Origin: Blattamonas nauphoetae
Lineage: Eukaryota > Preaxostyla > Oxymonadida
DNA: 64,000 bases
Reading direction: 5' to 3'
Assembly (NCBI GenBank): GCA_033064195.1
Contig: JARBJD010000051.1
Span: forward strand, 1 to 64,000
The translations under genes and the position numbers were made by a program. This document shows, piece by piece, positions 21,189 through 32,420 of this stretch (position 1 is its first letter; every line of letters begins with the position of its first letter). The notes under the pieces were generated by a model. That model did not search any database, was not told the DNA's origin, and saw only the letters and a list, made by a program, of their open reading frames with translations.

Positions 21189-24100
21189 GGTACTATGAAA
21201 CTGATTCTTCGTTTGGTGACCAATCCTCGATATCTCTGCGACGATGCCAGATATTTGGGAAGGATGGAAATATAAGACCATTGACGAAGATTCTGTCATC
21301 GGGATTGTTGTCATCAGCGACGATCTCGGTGTCATCATTCTCGCTGGATTCTTTTGGAATTATTTCTGGAAACAGTCTGTTGTTTGATGTCTGCTCTTCG
21401 AAGGATGGAGATTTTGGGAACGAGGACGTATTATCATCTCTCGCCTCATCATCGTTTCGCAATCTGACATCGACACAAACTGGTCGCCTTCAGACGCCCT
21501 GGCGACTTCGCCAACAGAGCCACGGCTTGACAATCACAGAAACAGTTGGAGCCCTTCAAGGAACGATTCTTCAAGACCACAATTTGGGTGGGTCTCTTCT
21601 TTGCCGCAACACATCTTTTTCATCCTGTCGCACTTCATACTCGTCCCTTCCAGACAGCTTCAGCTCGCGTGTCTTTCGCCGCTTTCTGAAGAAGGAACTG
21701 GCTCACGTTCCAGACTCGTATTCCTTCACTGGACCATCCACTCGGCGGCATGTCTTCTGGACACAATCGCTCAAATACGTTTCTGATCCGCCTCCCACTT
21801 TCACATACGCCACGTCCGAACAACCAATCACATTCACCGATTGCTCGTTCACCGATCTGATGGACGAGACAGAAGATCCGTTTCAAGCGGGAGGAGTGGC
21901 AATTCACGTCTTCACACCCACTCCTCTCCTCGTCACGCAGTGCCACTTCACAAACTGTCGGAGCGTCGAGGGAAGTGGGGGAGCTCTTGTCGTCCGATTC
22001 GCTTATCCAACCCTCCCTGGACAAGTCCGCATCGAGTCAAGCTGTTTTAAGAATTGCTCGTATCAGTCTGGTGATGGCGGGTCCATCTGCGTCGTTCCTT
22101 ACGTGAGACTCGACCTCATCTCGTCCACTTTTGAGAATTGCTCCGCGTTGAGTGGAAGCGGAGGTGCTGCTTGTGCCAAGTCTTGTACTGTGTCTCTCTC
22201 GACCTTCAAAGACAACAAAGCTGTGATTGGAGGGGCGTTGGCTGGTGTGTCAGAAATCTCTATTCAATTCTGTCATTTTGATGGAAACGAAGCAACAACA
22301 CAAGATCCCAATTGGTCACAAACATATGTCTCTGATCATATTCTCCAGATTTATGGAAACACATTCTCCGATTCTCATTGGACACTTCAAACTGCTGTCT
22401 TGTTCGTACAAGAGAGTGGGGAAGAATCAGCGGATTGCTCGTTCTCTTCGCCATGCTCTCTTCTCTCCACTGCCATCACACACGTCAATTCTGTCCCCAC
22501 AGAAATCCAACTTGGAACTGGCTCATTCGACCAAGCTATCATTTCTGGAGGACTGAACTTGAAGCTGTCTGGCTTCTTTTCAGTCGATGATCAAGCCGAA
22601 CCATTCAAAGCGACTTCATTCTCAATCGAAGTGTCAGATTCATCGATTGTCTCACTCGACACATTCAGACTATTCCCAAAAGAAGGACAGTGTCTCGTGA
22701 AATCCTCATCGACAGCGGAAGGAGCCGAACTTTCTCTGACACATCTCCACATTTCTGGTTCTGAAATCTCAGTCGTCCCGTTCGACTTTTCGGCTGGCAC
22801 TGTCTCAATCGAGAACTCGAGATTCGTCGACTTGTCAGACATTTCGTGCTCTCTCGTTTCTGTTTCCTTCTTAGCCGAATTGACGATCGTCTCGACCAAC
22901 TTCATCAACATCGAAATCGAAGCCAGCGTGGTCGCCGTCAGCGACGGATCGCTCTCCATCTCCACCTCTCCCTTTCGGCACGTCACTCGAACGAAGGGAG
23001 AAGGCGCAGCCGCAGTCGACTGCACGAATGCCAAAGAATTGGAGATCAACAGCACATTCCATCACTGCCACTCGTCTGGCGTTGCTGGTGCCATCGCCAT
23101 CACCCACAACGACGCATCACACATCATAACATGTATCCTGTCCTTCCTCGGAAACAGCGGTGGAGATGACACGAACGCACACGATGTTTTCTACAAAGGC
23201 TTCAATTGGGCGGACAGCTGGGATATCTCGGCCTTTTCATCAATGAGCGAAGAGCCACACGCAAAGAATGATGTCGGAGAATCAACATCATTCGCTCCTT
23301 GGTCGTTTTTCATAATTATGGATGAGAAAGAAGGGCTGGACAACGAGTTTCACGGTGATCATGTAATCACACTTTCCGAGATTGAAACAACGAATTTCTC
23401 AAAAGCAATGAATTCTCATGACACAGTGTCCTTTTATCTCAACACCAATCATGAAATTGTGGTCCCGTTCTTCCCGTTCCAATCACACAATGTTCCTCTG
23501 ACCTTCACAGGCTCCAGATACGATCACTATCCGATCGTGACACAGTCGAACAAGTCTGAAGACACTCTCTTCACACTCACCTCCGAATCCCCACACGAAA
23601 CAAACATGATGAATATCCGCTTTGTTCTCAACACAAAACAAACCACACCGATGTTTGATGTCGATCAACAATCACATCTCAAACTGCTTGAATGCATTGT
23701 CACTTCAGACGGCCATCAATCGAAGCGATCTTTCATCAAAACGCAGGGAACGATATATCTTACATCAGTTGCCATCGTCGACATTTCCTTTATTTCTCAC
23801 TCGTGCATCGAAGCGACTGCTGGATACATTCAATTCATGAGTCAGAATGGCATGTCTGCCATTGTCTCCTCTCTGTCAACAACCGGACAAGGAGCATTCC
23901 TCAACGCCCAAAACACCGTTCTCACTTTCATAAATGCTCAACTTTTCGAATGCCATGCGAGCGATGGAGGTGTCTTATTCTTACAAGACTGTCCATCCGT
24001 GTCCATCTCAGGCATGTTTGTGGATTGTGTCGCGGATAATCGAGGAGGAGCAGTGTGCGTGGAAGACACTGGCGTTCAGGGGTCGACCTCTGTGGAACTG

Positions 24101-25792
24101 TCGCTCTTCGGCTGTGTGGGGTGTCACGCGCAATTTGGAGGAGCGATCTTCGTCCAAACATCAGCCAATTCGAGTATCAATATCACGCCAGACTACGGTT
24201 TGTATATCATCGATCGGGACCGATCGTTTCCCCTCTTTTGGGGATGCACCGCTGAGAAGGGAGGGGGACTGTTTTTGGACGGAGTTTTTGGGGAATCGAC
24301 AAATATTGATGTATTTGCAGATGTAACCATCAACGATGGACCACTCATTCCAGGAATTGATGTTTTCATCACCAAAACTCTCGCTGACATGATCATCCAG
24401 AACAACAGGACGATCGCAGATTATGTCCATTTTGAATCTTCACTGAGCAGTCGTTCTGAGACTGAAGCAAATCTGTTTAAACACGTTGAAGTTGAAGGCT
24501 ATCCTTCCCACTCCTTCAATGTCGACATCACGAGACTTGTTGTGCGTGAAGACGACATGTTCTACATGTATACTTGTGAAACCAGCCAGTTCTTTTACAA
24601 CTGCAACTCGCTCGGTCACATGGTGGACATGTTCTATCCCAAATCCGACAATGGCTTCCTCCACGTCCCCATCTTCCTCCAAAATGTTCTCTACTTCTTC
24701 TGCACAGCTCGAATCACCGACCACTCCATCAGTTTGAGATTGGACGACGAGATTATGTCACCTGGCGATGAAATCAAAGTGATGTTCGGGGATGATGCGT
24801 CTGATTCTGATTCCGACATGATTGTTGTGGATGACAACGGGTTCATTGAACTGGACAAGTTGACTTTGGATTGGACCGTTCCCATCAGTCTTGGTCGACT
24901 GACGAAGCAGACAGCGTCGATGGCTGTCTCGCATTGCACCTTTTCTGTCTCGTCTGCCATCCTCGCCCCGTTCATCACTTGCCAGGCCGGCTCTCTCGTC
25001 ATTTCTGGTTCTTCGTCATTCTCGTCCACAACTGGCACCTTCACGTTTCCTCTTGTCTTCTCTGCATCATCCTTCCTCTCAGCCAAAAGTGGGATTGCTG
25101 TTGAGTTGACTAACATCTCATTCAACAGCCTGAAGATGGGTGAGGGAGTCGGAGTGGTCGAGTTGAACGATGCGGATCACATCAAACTGGCCGATGTCGA
25201 CTTTGCTGATGTGAAACTCTTGAATGATTCAGACGCAGTTCGGATTGTGGTGAGAGGACGAGATTTGTGGAAAACAATTGAGCTCGTTCCCAATTCGGGA
25301 TTCCCTCGTCGAGGAACTGCAAGAATCGACGCTCTCTTTCAATCACTGGATCGGAACGAGGAAGGCCGCCCGTTCCACACTCCCACTCTTCTTGTCTATC
25401 TTTCAGAGTTCTCCGCTCCGACGGTTCACGTCCACTCAAATGGGAAAGATGTTTTGGGTTGTGGAGATTCTCATCTGTCTTGCCACAGTTTGGACGAGGC
25501 AGACTTGCATCTTCAAGAAGGGTTCCCATCTGTCATCACCGTCCACGATTCTGCTCAACTCTCTTCACAACTCGACATTTTCCAGGACCAGACAAAGATC
25601 TCAGCGAAAGGAAACGAATGTTCGATTCACGTCACTCCGACTGGCTCACTGATCAACCACAAAACGGGAATTGTTGAACAACAGTGTCCAAAGCGGGATA
25701 GTTTGATCAAGCGAGATGAATACAAAACGATATACCCCTGCATAGGAGGCATTCTAAGGCGAGCTGAAAGAGAAACATTAGATGTGAGCTGA
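21189..25792 (+). CDS. Pmp-like right-handed beta-helix surface protein, body
   Basis: A continuous reading frame (open from 21119; the first bases lie inside the small insertion). It shows the repeated cysteine/glycine pattern of polymorphic-outer-membrane-like beta helices: CxFTDLMDE, CHFTNCRSVEGSGGALVV, CFKNCSYQSGDGGSIC, TFENCSALSGSGGAAC, and a linker ADCSFSSPCSLLSTAITHV that opens a second module. A further linker, LGCGDSHLSCHSLDEADLHL, opens a last, incomplete module. The end (GGILRRAERETLDVS) shows no membrane anchor and looks unrelated to the fold, so the gene appears cut off at its 3' end next to the convergent SPRY gene. Such proteins are abundant in oxymonads and probably lie at the cell surface or in secreted material; their role is unknown. 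Confidence 0.8.
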
Positions 25793-27866
25793 CACTTCAT
25801 CGAAACTCAAAATATCAGCATATCTGTCTTTGAGAAAGAGATTCAAAGCGAATCGGACTCTCTGCGGGATGTTATCGAGTGAGTGTGGCTGTCTCTCGCT
25901 GTCTACAAACAAAATAAGGGTGTGTCTGTTCATGTCCAATTCAAGCGTCACAACCGAGTTGTCTAGAGGCTTTTTATTTCCGATTGCCGTCTCAGATTCT
26001 TTCTGAAACGTTTTTCCCGTATTCAGCCAAAACACTGAAGACCCTTGTCGATATCTGATGCCGGAATCCTTCTTTTGTTCGAGTTGAGATGAGTCCATAA
26101 CACCAAACTCTGGAACTACAGAAGAAAAGAACGAAACCTTGACCATCGTATTTGTTGCATCGAATCGATAATCTCCACACTCCTCGGGTGATCTCGTCAG
26201 AGAAACACGACTTGTCCAGCTCCACGAGACTTGTGATTCGTCGTCCATCCTTTCGAAAGTGAGTTGGATCCCAAATTGTGAATGTTTTTTCTGGATGAAC
26301 ACTCCCTCGAATCCACTTCACATCCCTCGCTGCATCAGTCACCTGCGTTTCCACTGCAACAACTTTAGAATGTGTTGTGTTGAGCTTGTCGCTCAACCTC
26401 TTCTCCATCGCCACAAACTCTCCCAGCTTCTTTGTCAGCTCAGAAATCGTCTCGTCCTTCATTTGAAGCTGTTTGTCCTTCACCTTGTTCTGCTCCTCTT
26501 TGCTTCGAATCGTCTCGTTTGCCTGTCGCAGTGTTTCTTCTGTCTTTCGGAGTGTCGTGCTTCTCTCTTCTGCCTGTTTAGTGAGTGTGCCGATCGAACT
26601 GTCTTTCATTCTGATCGCAGCATCCTTCTCGATGATGAGTGCATCTTTCTTGTGAATCGTGTCTGATGCACTTCGCAAGTCTTCGTCCTTCTTTCTTAGA
26701 ATCACGTCCTTTCCTTCCAACTGTCGCGTCATCTCTGCCATTCTTTCGTCCTTCTGTTTCAACAATGCATCTTTTTCAGTGATTGTTCGGTCTTTTTCGT
26801 TGATGACTTGCTCCTTGCTTCTGATTGAATCGTCTTTCTTTCTCGTCTCTGTCTGTGTTTCGTGGAGTTCAGTTGTGAGTGTGTTGATTGTCAGGTGGTT
26901 TGTTGAAATCTCCTCAGTCTTCTGTTTTAGAATTTCTGTCATTTTAGAGATTTCCTGTTCTTTTTCTCCAATTTGGGTTCGAAGTACGTCTCGCTGCGCA
27001 ACAAGTTCATCCACAGACATTGATGTCTCATCTTCAACATCATCCAGTTTGTTGAGGCAGAGAAGAGAAGAACTCGAGTTGATGCTGACAAGTGGATCAG
27101 GATGAGACGAGAGTGTGGAGAGAGAGGAAGACAGAAGAGTCTTGTTTGGGATTAGAGTGGGTGGGGAAGAAGTGAGGGACAGTTGGAGGATGGAGTTGAC
27201 GAAGGCGAGAACGGGACGAAGACGAGATTGTTCTTCAATTTGAGATTCGTTTTGTGGCGATGGTTGTGGTTGTGTTTGGAGAGTTGAGGGAGATTGCTGA
27301 GATTGGTGAGGAGAAGCGAGAATCGTGGGAAGGGAGAGCCAGAGAGGAGAGGAAAGGAGGTGTTGGAGAGAAGGAGGGTGGCGTTGGAGGATGGTTGTGA
27401 AGAGAGGAAGGAGGTGGAAGTTTATGGAGTTGGGAAGATACTGTTGGTTGGGATGAGGATTGGATGGATGAAGTGGGAGGAGAAAGAAAGAAGTGAAGAG
27501 AAGAGAGGAGAAGAGCAGAGAAAAAATGAAGAGAAGAGAAGCACAAACAGTGAAGAGGGCAGAGAAGAGATGGATGAAGAGAGATGGATTGGATTGTTCT
27601 CGAGGGTTGGTTATAATAGATTTAGGAGTGATTCCGAAACGAGAGCAGATTGTGTGAAGGATCTGAGAAATCATTAACATTATAATCATCAACGAAATCG
27701 GAGGAGTGAGAAATGGAGGAGAATAAGCACAAAACGGAAAGATGATGATTGGAAAGAAAGAAATGGTGGAGGATAGAAAACTGGAATGTTGACAAACAGC
27801 GAAGGGATCTCCAGTTCCATCAACAATCGATTTTCCGAGTGTCATCAGTTCTTCGTCCGAAATCAT
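25778..27866 (-). CDS. Helical-repeat / coiled-coil / SPRY-like protein, frame change near the end
   Basis: The ATG at 27866 opens MISDEELMTLGKSIVDGTGD. Residues 1-260 are leucine/serine-rich and helical, some segments almost membrane-like. Residues about 285-500 are a long coiled coil built of repeated KDxxIxxKDxxI units (for example TEKDALLKQKDERMAEM). A SPRY-like domain follows: WDPTHFRKDGRRITS, then ITRGVWRLSIRCN. From about 26140-26165 the domain continues in another frame (EFGVMDSSQLEQKKDSGI through TLELDMNRHTLILFVD) to a stop at 25778. Either one frameshift or a very short intron (a 22-base GTTTCG...TGTAG stretch would restore frame) explains this. Architecture matches a large protein family of Blattamonas-type protists; function unknown. 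Confidence 0.65.
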
Positions 27867-28618
27867 TTCGGTCTAAGAAGGAAAATTTTTGGTGAAAAGT
27901 ATCAAACTTGGTCAGTCTTTTGTCCGTCCTGATTCTGTCCAAAATGCAGTCCAATTGAAGGCTGAAATTCAGGGAGGTGAAAGAATTGAACCGATGAAGG
28001 AAGTGCAGACCTCAATTGAAACTGGAAACATTTCACTAGAAAGACAGATTTAGGATCAGACCCTCAAAAAAATTTGAAACTATAAATGTGAATTCCAGTC
28101 TGTGATTCTACCATTTTTGGTATACACATGGTTGATAAAACACTGAAGCGGAGTTGATGAGTGAATAGATGGGTGTGTATGACTGTGAATGGTCTTGAAA
28201 GCTGTGTGTTCTCTCAGATGGTGTCGTCCCTCTCCAAAACTTGAATGAACAGAGTGAATTCAAACCCGCCAATTCAGAGAATTCACTGGTTTCACGTCGC
28301 ATTGTCCAGCTCTCACTCATTTCTATGCTTGAGTCTGGATTACTCAGCACTGGTCTTATGTTTCAAACTCCGACTTTGATGATTTTGAACTCGCGAAACG
28401 TTTTCAGTTTCCACCCAACCGACCGATTCTCTCTTTTTCTCTCTTCTTTGATTCGAAAATGAGACAAAACGTGGTAAATGCAAGAATGGAGAATGGCGCA
28501 CAAAAAAGAATCAACATTTAGCGAGTGTAAAAAAGTGAAGGGTCATGATGTGATTCGATCTGAACATAGAGTGAAACGTGGGATGTGGGCGACAGAGTCC
28601 TGTGGTGTCACGAATTCT
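27867..28618. other. Spacer, no gene recognised
   Basis: A/T-rich in parts; open stretches on both strands lack domains. It may hold the upstream region of the coiled-coil/SPRY gene. Confidence 0.5.
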
Positions 28619-29593
28619 CTAACGACGCCTTAGAGCGTTCATTCCCAGTCCATTCACGATATCGAATGATTTGGAGGAGGACAGTTCTTGTTCGAGTTCT
28701 TCATGAAACCCTTCTTGTTCCAGTGTCCGCAGCAATATTCTCCCTCTGTGCTCAGTTTCGGCTCCATATTTTGCCCATCTGCTGATCCAGCTGTAGATGT
28801 GGCTTATAATATATTTGTGGGCGTCTCTGTCATCCATTTTTGAGATGAGTGAAGGGATGATTGGTGGGATGAGAGAAGAACAAAGAAAATTCAGTGTTGG
28901 CTGGTGAAGGGCACTCACATTAATGATGGAAAACAGCAATTTCAATGTTGATGTGTATTCACGGCTGAATACCATCAATAGACGATTCCGACTGATCTGG
29001 ACGATAGATGGCTCGATTGGGATCAACACTTCAAGCAGTCCCTCATCTCGAATTGATTGATAGTCAGTGTTGGAAGTGATGGAGGGCGATCGAAAGATGT
29101 TGGCTGGAGAGAGGTCGGTGCCATCGATGAGAATCTCGAGGATCCCGTCCAAGATGTGTTTATCTGCAAGCACAGAAAGATCTCGCAAGTGAGGTGTTGA
29201 AAGGATTCTGGGAAAGAGTTTGGAGGAGATCAGGGACAGGCGATCTGACAAGGAACACCAAGAAAGACATTTGTGAATAAACAAAAGAGTATCCCCGACA
29301 ATCGATGGAGAAGAAGATGATAAGAGAACAGTGAGCGAATCCACAAACGCTGGGAAGGGGTTTGTGGAGCCTTGTCCAATGGACCGAAGTAAATCATCGA
29401 TGTGGATTGCGAGATAGAGGCTTTTGTTGATGATCGAGAAAAACAATGAAGTTTTACTTAAAACCACCTTATCACATTTGTAGCCATCTCTTACCATGGA
29501 CACAAGAGAGAGAAAGGCACGTGACACAGAATCAACGGAGATTGGAGTGTTCGGATTCCACATCAGGAATGGAAAGTATTCTGGAGAAGTCAT
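28619..29593 (-). CDS. Armadillo-like helical repeat protein
   Basis: The ATG at 29593 opens MTSPEYFPFLMWNPNTPISV. The 324-residue protein is all helical: SVSRAFLSLVSMVRDGYKCDKVVLSKT, then repeated leucine-rich helices (FVDSLTVLLSSSSPSIVGDT) and an end ILLRTLEQEGFHEELEQELSSS. The SLVSMVRDG opening and the EEGLxDELE-type ending parallel the plus-strand gene at 31051-32208, so the two are paralogues. ARM-type repeats are scaffolds for protein binding; these short members form a large lineage-specific family in oxymonads (established only in general terms). No catalytic motif. Single exon as read. Confidence 0.7.
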   Translation of the reverse strand: MTSPEYFPFLMWNPNTPISVDSVSRAFLSLVSMVRDGYKCDKVVLSKTSLFFSIINKSLYLAIHIDDLLRSIGQGSTNPFPAFVDSLTVLLSSSSPSIVGDTLLFIHKCLSWCSLSDRLSLISSKLFPRILSTPHLRDLSVLADKHILDGILEILIDGTDLSPANIFRSPSITSNTDYQSIRDEGLLEVLIPIEPSIVQISRNRLLMVFSREYTSTLKLLFSIINVSALHQPTLNFLCSSLIPPIIPSLISKMDDRDAHKYIISHIYSWISRWAKYGAETEHRGRILLRTLEQEGFHEELEQELSSSKSFDIVNGLGMNALRRR

Positions 29594-31050
29594 GAGAGAG
29601 GGAAGAGAAAATGACGGATACCGTCAGGTGAAACCAGTTGAATACTGCGATGTTTGATGTACTGCGCGTCACGGCGACTTGATCCAGCTGCAATTTTTGT
29701 TTTTTGACAGAACAAGAGAGAGTTGAGAATTCATTTTACACACACTTCAACTACCTTGAGTTCTACATCTCTGCGATTTTTTTGAAAGAACAACAGTGAA
29801 AAATAAGAGAGTATGACATGAAATGCTACTGTAGGGGGACATACTTCGAACGACATGACACGTGATTCACAACCGATATCACTCTTGAATGTATCCAGGA
29901 TTGTGAATGTCAAGTGATAGATAGAAGCAGATTGAATGAAGAAAATGAAAAGGAAGAAATAAGTCAACTCGCTCGCTCCATGTCTCTGTCAATGCAGTAT
30001 CCAAGGACACCGATACGCTGAATACCGATGATGGACAGTGAGTTGCGAAAAGAAAAAAACCAGCCACAGCTCGCAACCGTCAAGACATTGAATTCTGTTC
30101 ATTTCAGATTCAAAAACGTGTCATAAAGTTCAGCCGTTCATCGAAAGACAGATTTCGAAATCAAAAAATCACACCGTTCTTTCCAACGCTTCCTCTAAGT
30201 GAGTCGAATCAGTTTCAGGAAATGTCACAGAGTTCCTCTCTTTCAGCCCCATCGTTTTCAAAATCGCTGCACCATCGGAAATGTCACTCTTTCGAAATGT
30301 TTCTCTTAAGAGTTTTGTCTGTTTGGCGATGTGAAGAATGTGCGAGAGAGAGGACGAGAGAAAGTGAAGAAGTCACAAAGAGAAAAGACACACCACGCTG
30401 AGAATCAAGGTTGTGTGATCATCAAAGAAAACTCGGGATTTGGTGATGTGCTGGGATGAGTTGAAACTGACAAACTTTGAGTGTCTGAAAATATCATGGA
30501 ATGAAAAACATTCACTGACACTTTCGTCAAACTGCTCACTAAGGCCAAGATGGACCCTCTCCACCACACTCGGGTCCTTCTCAGTGATTGTGTTGGTTGA
30601 AACAAGAAAAAACATAAAACTTCCCAGAATCAAACAGGGCAATATCGGTCAGAAAGACTTTCAAACAATCAGTACCGACTTTAACCTCATCAAACACATT
30701 TCGTGAACGCTCGTTTCAATTATTTTTGACATTTATTCGATTTACGTTACAATAGACTTCCTTCGTCCAAAAATCGTGCGAGGTGAGAACTCGATCCCAC
30801 AAGAAAGTACTAGAATCAGCGTTCTCTCATTCAGTGACAGCCTCCTCGAGTGTTACTCTCGTAGAGTTAAAAAATTTAAAGTTCGAGGGATCAAGTAGGA
30901 TGAAGTGAATCACGTGTCATGTCGTGAAGAACATGTCCATCATTTTTTTAATTTTTCAGTTTTCACGTCATTCAGAATTTTTTGGTGTCCAATTTTTTGT
31001 CACAAGGTCTCTATCTCTCTAAATTATCTTTGATAGAAAAGTGAAACACA
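29594..31050. other. Divergent intergenic region, no gene recognised
   Basis: The region separates two divergently transcribed armadillo-like genes, so it should hold both promoters and perhaps 5' exons. Open stretches near 30373-30706 on both strands overlap and lack domain features. A weak tRNA-like string at about 30772-30850 is discussed among rejected items. Confidence 0.5.
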
Positions 31051-32208
31051 TTGTCTCTTTATTCAGTAAAATACAACCGTTTTACAGCCGAATCAAGTCG
31101 TCATGTCGGGCAGTATAGAAAGAAGTGTCCTCATTTTTCATTTCTAAACCCTGGGACGATCAACTTCACACCCACAACATCACCTCACTCACTCTCTTAT
31201 CAAGCAACACTGGAGTCTCCTTTGCCATTTTTCCTCTCTTCTCAAGCTGGCCCAATTAAATCCCTGGAAGAAGCATCAACACGATTTGAATCTCTTGTGC
31301 ACTTTGTGAAAGGAGGAGATCGCTTTGATGAAACTTCCACCAAACAAGCCTGCCGACTGATCAGTAATCTCACACCTGGCTTCAAAACGTTTTTCAACAC
31401 AGGACAGATTCTTCACGAACTCGTCCCCAAACAGAACCCGAGCCCCCAAGGATTTATTGAGCATTTCATTCACCTTCTCACGTGTTCGAATCCTGACATT
31501 GCGTCTGTGTCGTTCAACCTCCTCTATGGGGCTGTTATCACGAGTTCTCCTTCGCTTCGATTCGAATTGGCAGGAACGAAACTATTCTCCTTCATTCCAC
31601 CCTCATTCTACGAACCTGACATCCTTTTGAACTCTTCTCGTGGAATGCGCATGATGCATATCATCTTCGAACTGCTGCTCAGCTCGACACAACCAGTGAT
31701 TTCTGAGATCACCAACAATACTCAGATTGGATCAGAAACGATTCGCCAAACCGTTTATAACTGTATGATTCAGCCACTTCAGCCGTTTTGGTCGCATCTC
31801 ACCCAATATGTGCCCAGAATTCCAGATCAGAAATTGGGGCGCGACTTCCACTGGATTCTCGGGACCGTAATTCGAAGTGCCCCATTCCACATTGCAACAG
31901 CGGACTTTGTGATGAAATCAGACATTTGTTTCGTTTTCATGATCTGTCCCTTGTTCTTCGTGACAGATTCGCTGAACGTGGACTTGATCGGCCAGCTGAT
32001 TGAAGCGCTGCGGGATTGGAAAGACGCAGATACCGATGTGCGGAATCGAAGCAAGACCATCCTGTGCCGGTTGGGAGAGGAAGGACTGTCTGACGAACTC
32101 GAACTTCACTCGAGACTCGCATCCGTCGATTGGAAAGTCCATCGCGGAATATACATTGCAGCTAAGCTGATCCACCTGTTTGGTGGAAATGATGCGTTTC
32201 TGATGTGA
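31051..32208 (+). CDS. Armadillo-like helical repeat protein
   Basis: Open reading frame of about 385 codons; the true start is probably in an upstream exon, because no good ATG precedes the conserved core and TTTATTCAG just before could be a splice acceptor. The core begins SLEEASTRFESLVHFVKGGD and continues with paired helices (ACRLISNLTPGFKTFFNTG, IEHFIHLLTCSNPDIASVSF). It ends with ILCRLGEEGLSDELELHSRL and KLIHLFGGNDAFLM. It shares the SLVxxVK/RxG opening and the EEGLxDELE ending with the minus-strand gene at 28619-29593. A related fragment is carried in the loop of the foldback element at 52345-52867. Confidence 0.7.
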   Translation: MSLYSVKYNRFTAESSRHVGQYRKKCPHFSFLNPGTINFTPTTSPHSLSYQATLESPLPFFLSSQAGPIKSLEEASTRFESLVHFVKGGDRFDETSTKQACRLISNLTPGFKTFFNTGQILHELVPKQNPSPQGFIEHFIHLLTCSNPDIASVSFNLLYGAVITSSPSLRFELAGTKLFSFIPPSFYEPDILLNSSRGMRMMHIIFELLLSSTQPVISEITNNTQIGSETIRQTVYNCMIQPLQPFWSHLTQYVPRIPDQKLGRDFHWILGTVIRSAPFHIATADFVMKSDICFVFMICPLFFVTDSLNVDLIGQLIEALRDWKDADTDVRNRSKTILCRLGEEGLSDELELHSRLASVDWKVHRGIYIAAKLIHLFGGNDAFLM

Positions 32209-32420
32209 TCTTGGAGAAGAATCACAGTGGAAATCACCGAGGCTGGCACGAGTTAAAACGAGACAAACAGGTGAGTGTGGACAGGAACGATTTAAATCCT
32301 CTTCAATTCATGCATAGTTCTTTCTATTCTCATGGATATTTTTGAACTGGAGAATGGTTCTCTCACAATTGCCTGTTTGATCGTCGACACGATCGTCCCA
32401 CATTGTTCATTTAATCCATC

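Noticed and set aside
30772-30850. tRNA gene on the minus strand
   Set aside because: Boxes are only approximate (ATCGAGTT in place of TTCGAxT) and the acceptor and anticodon stems do not pair.
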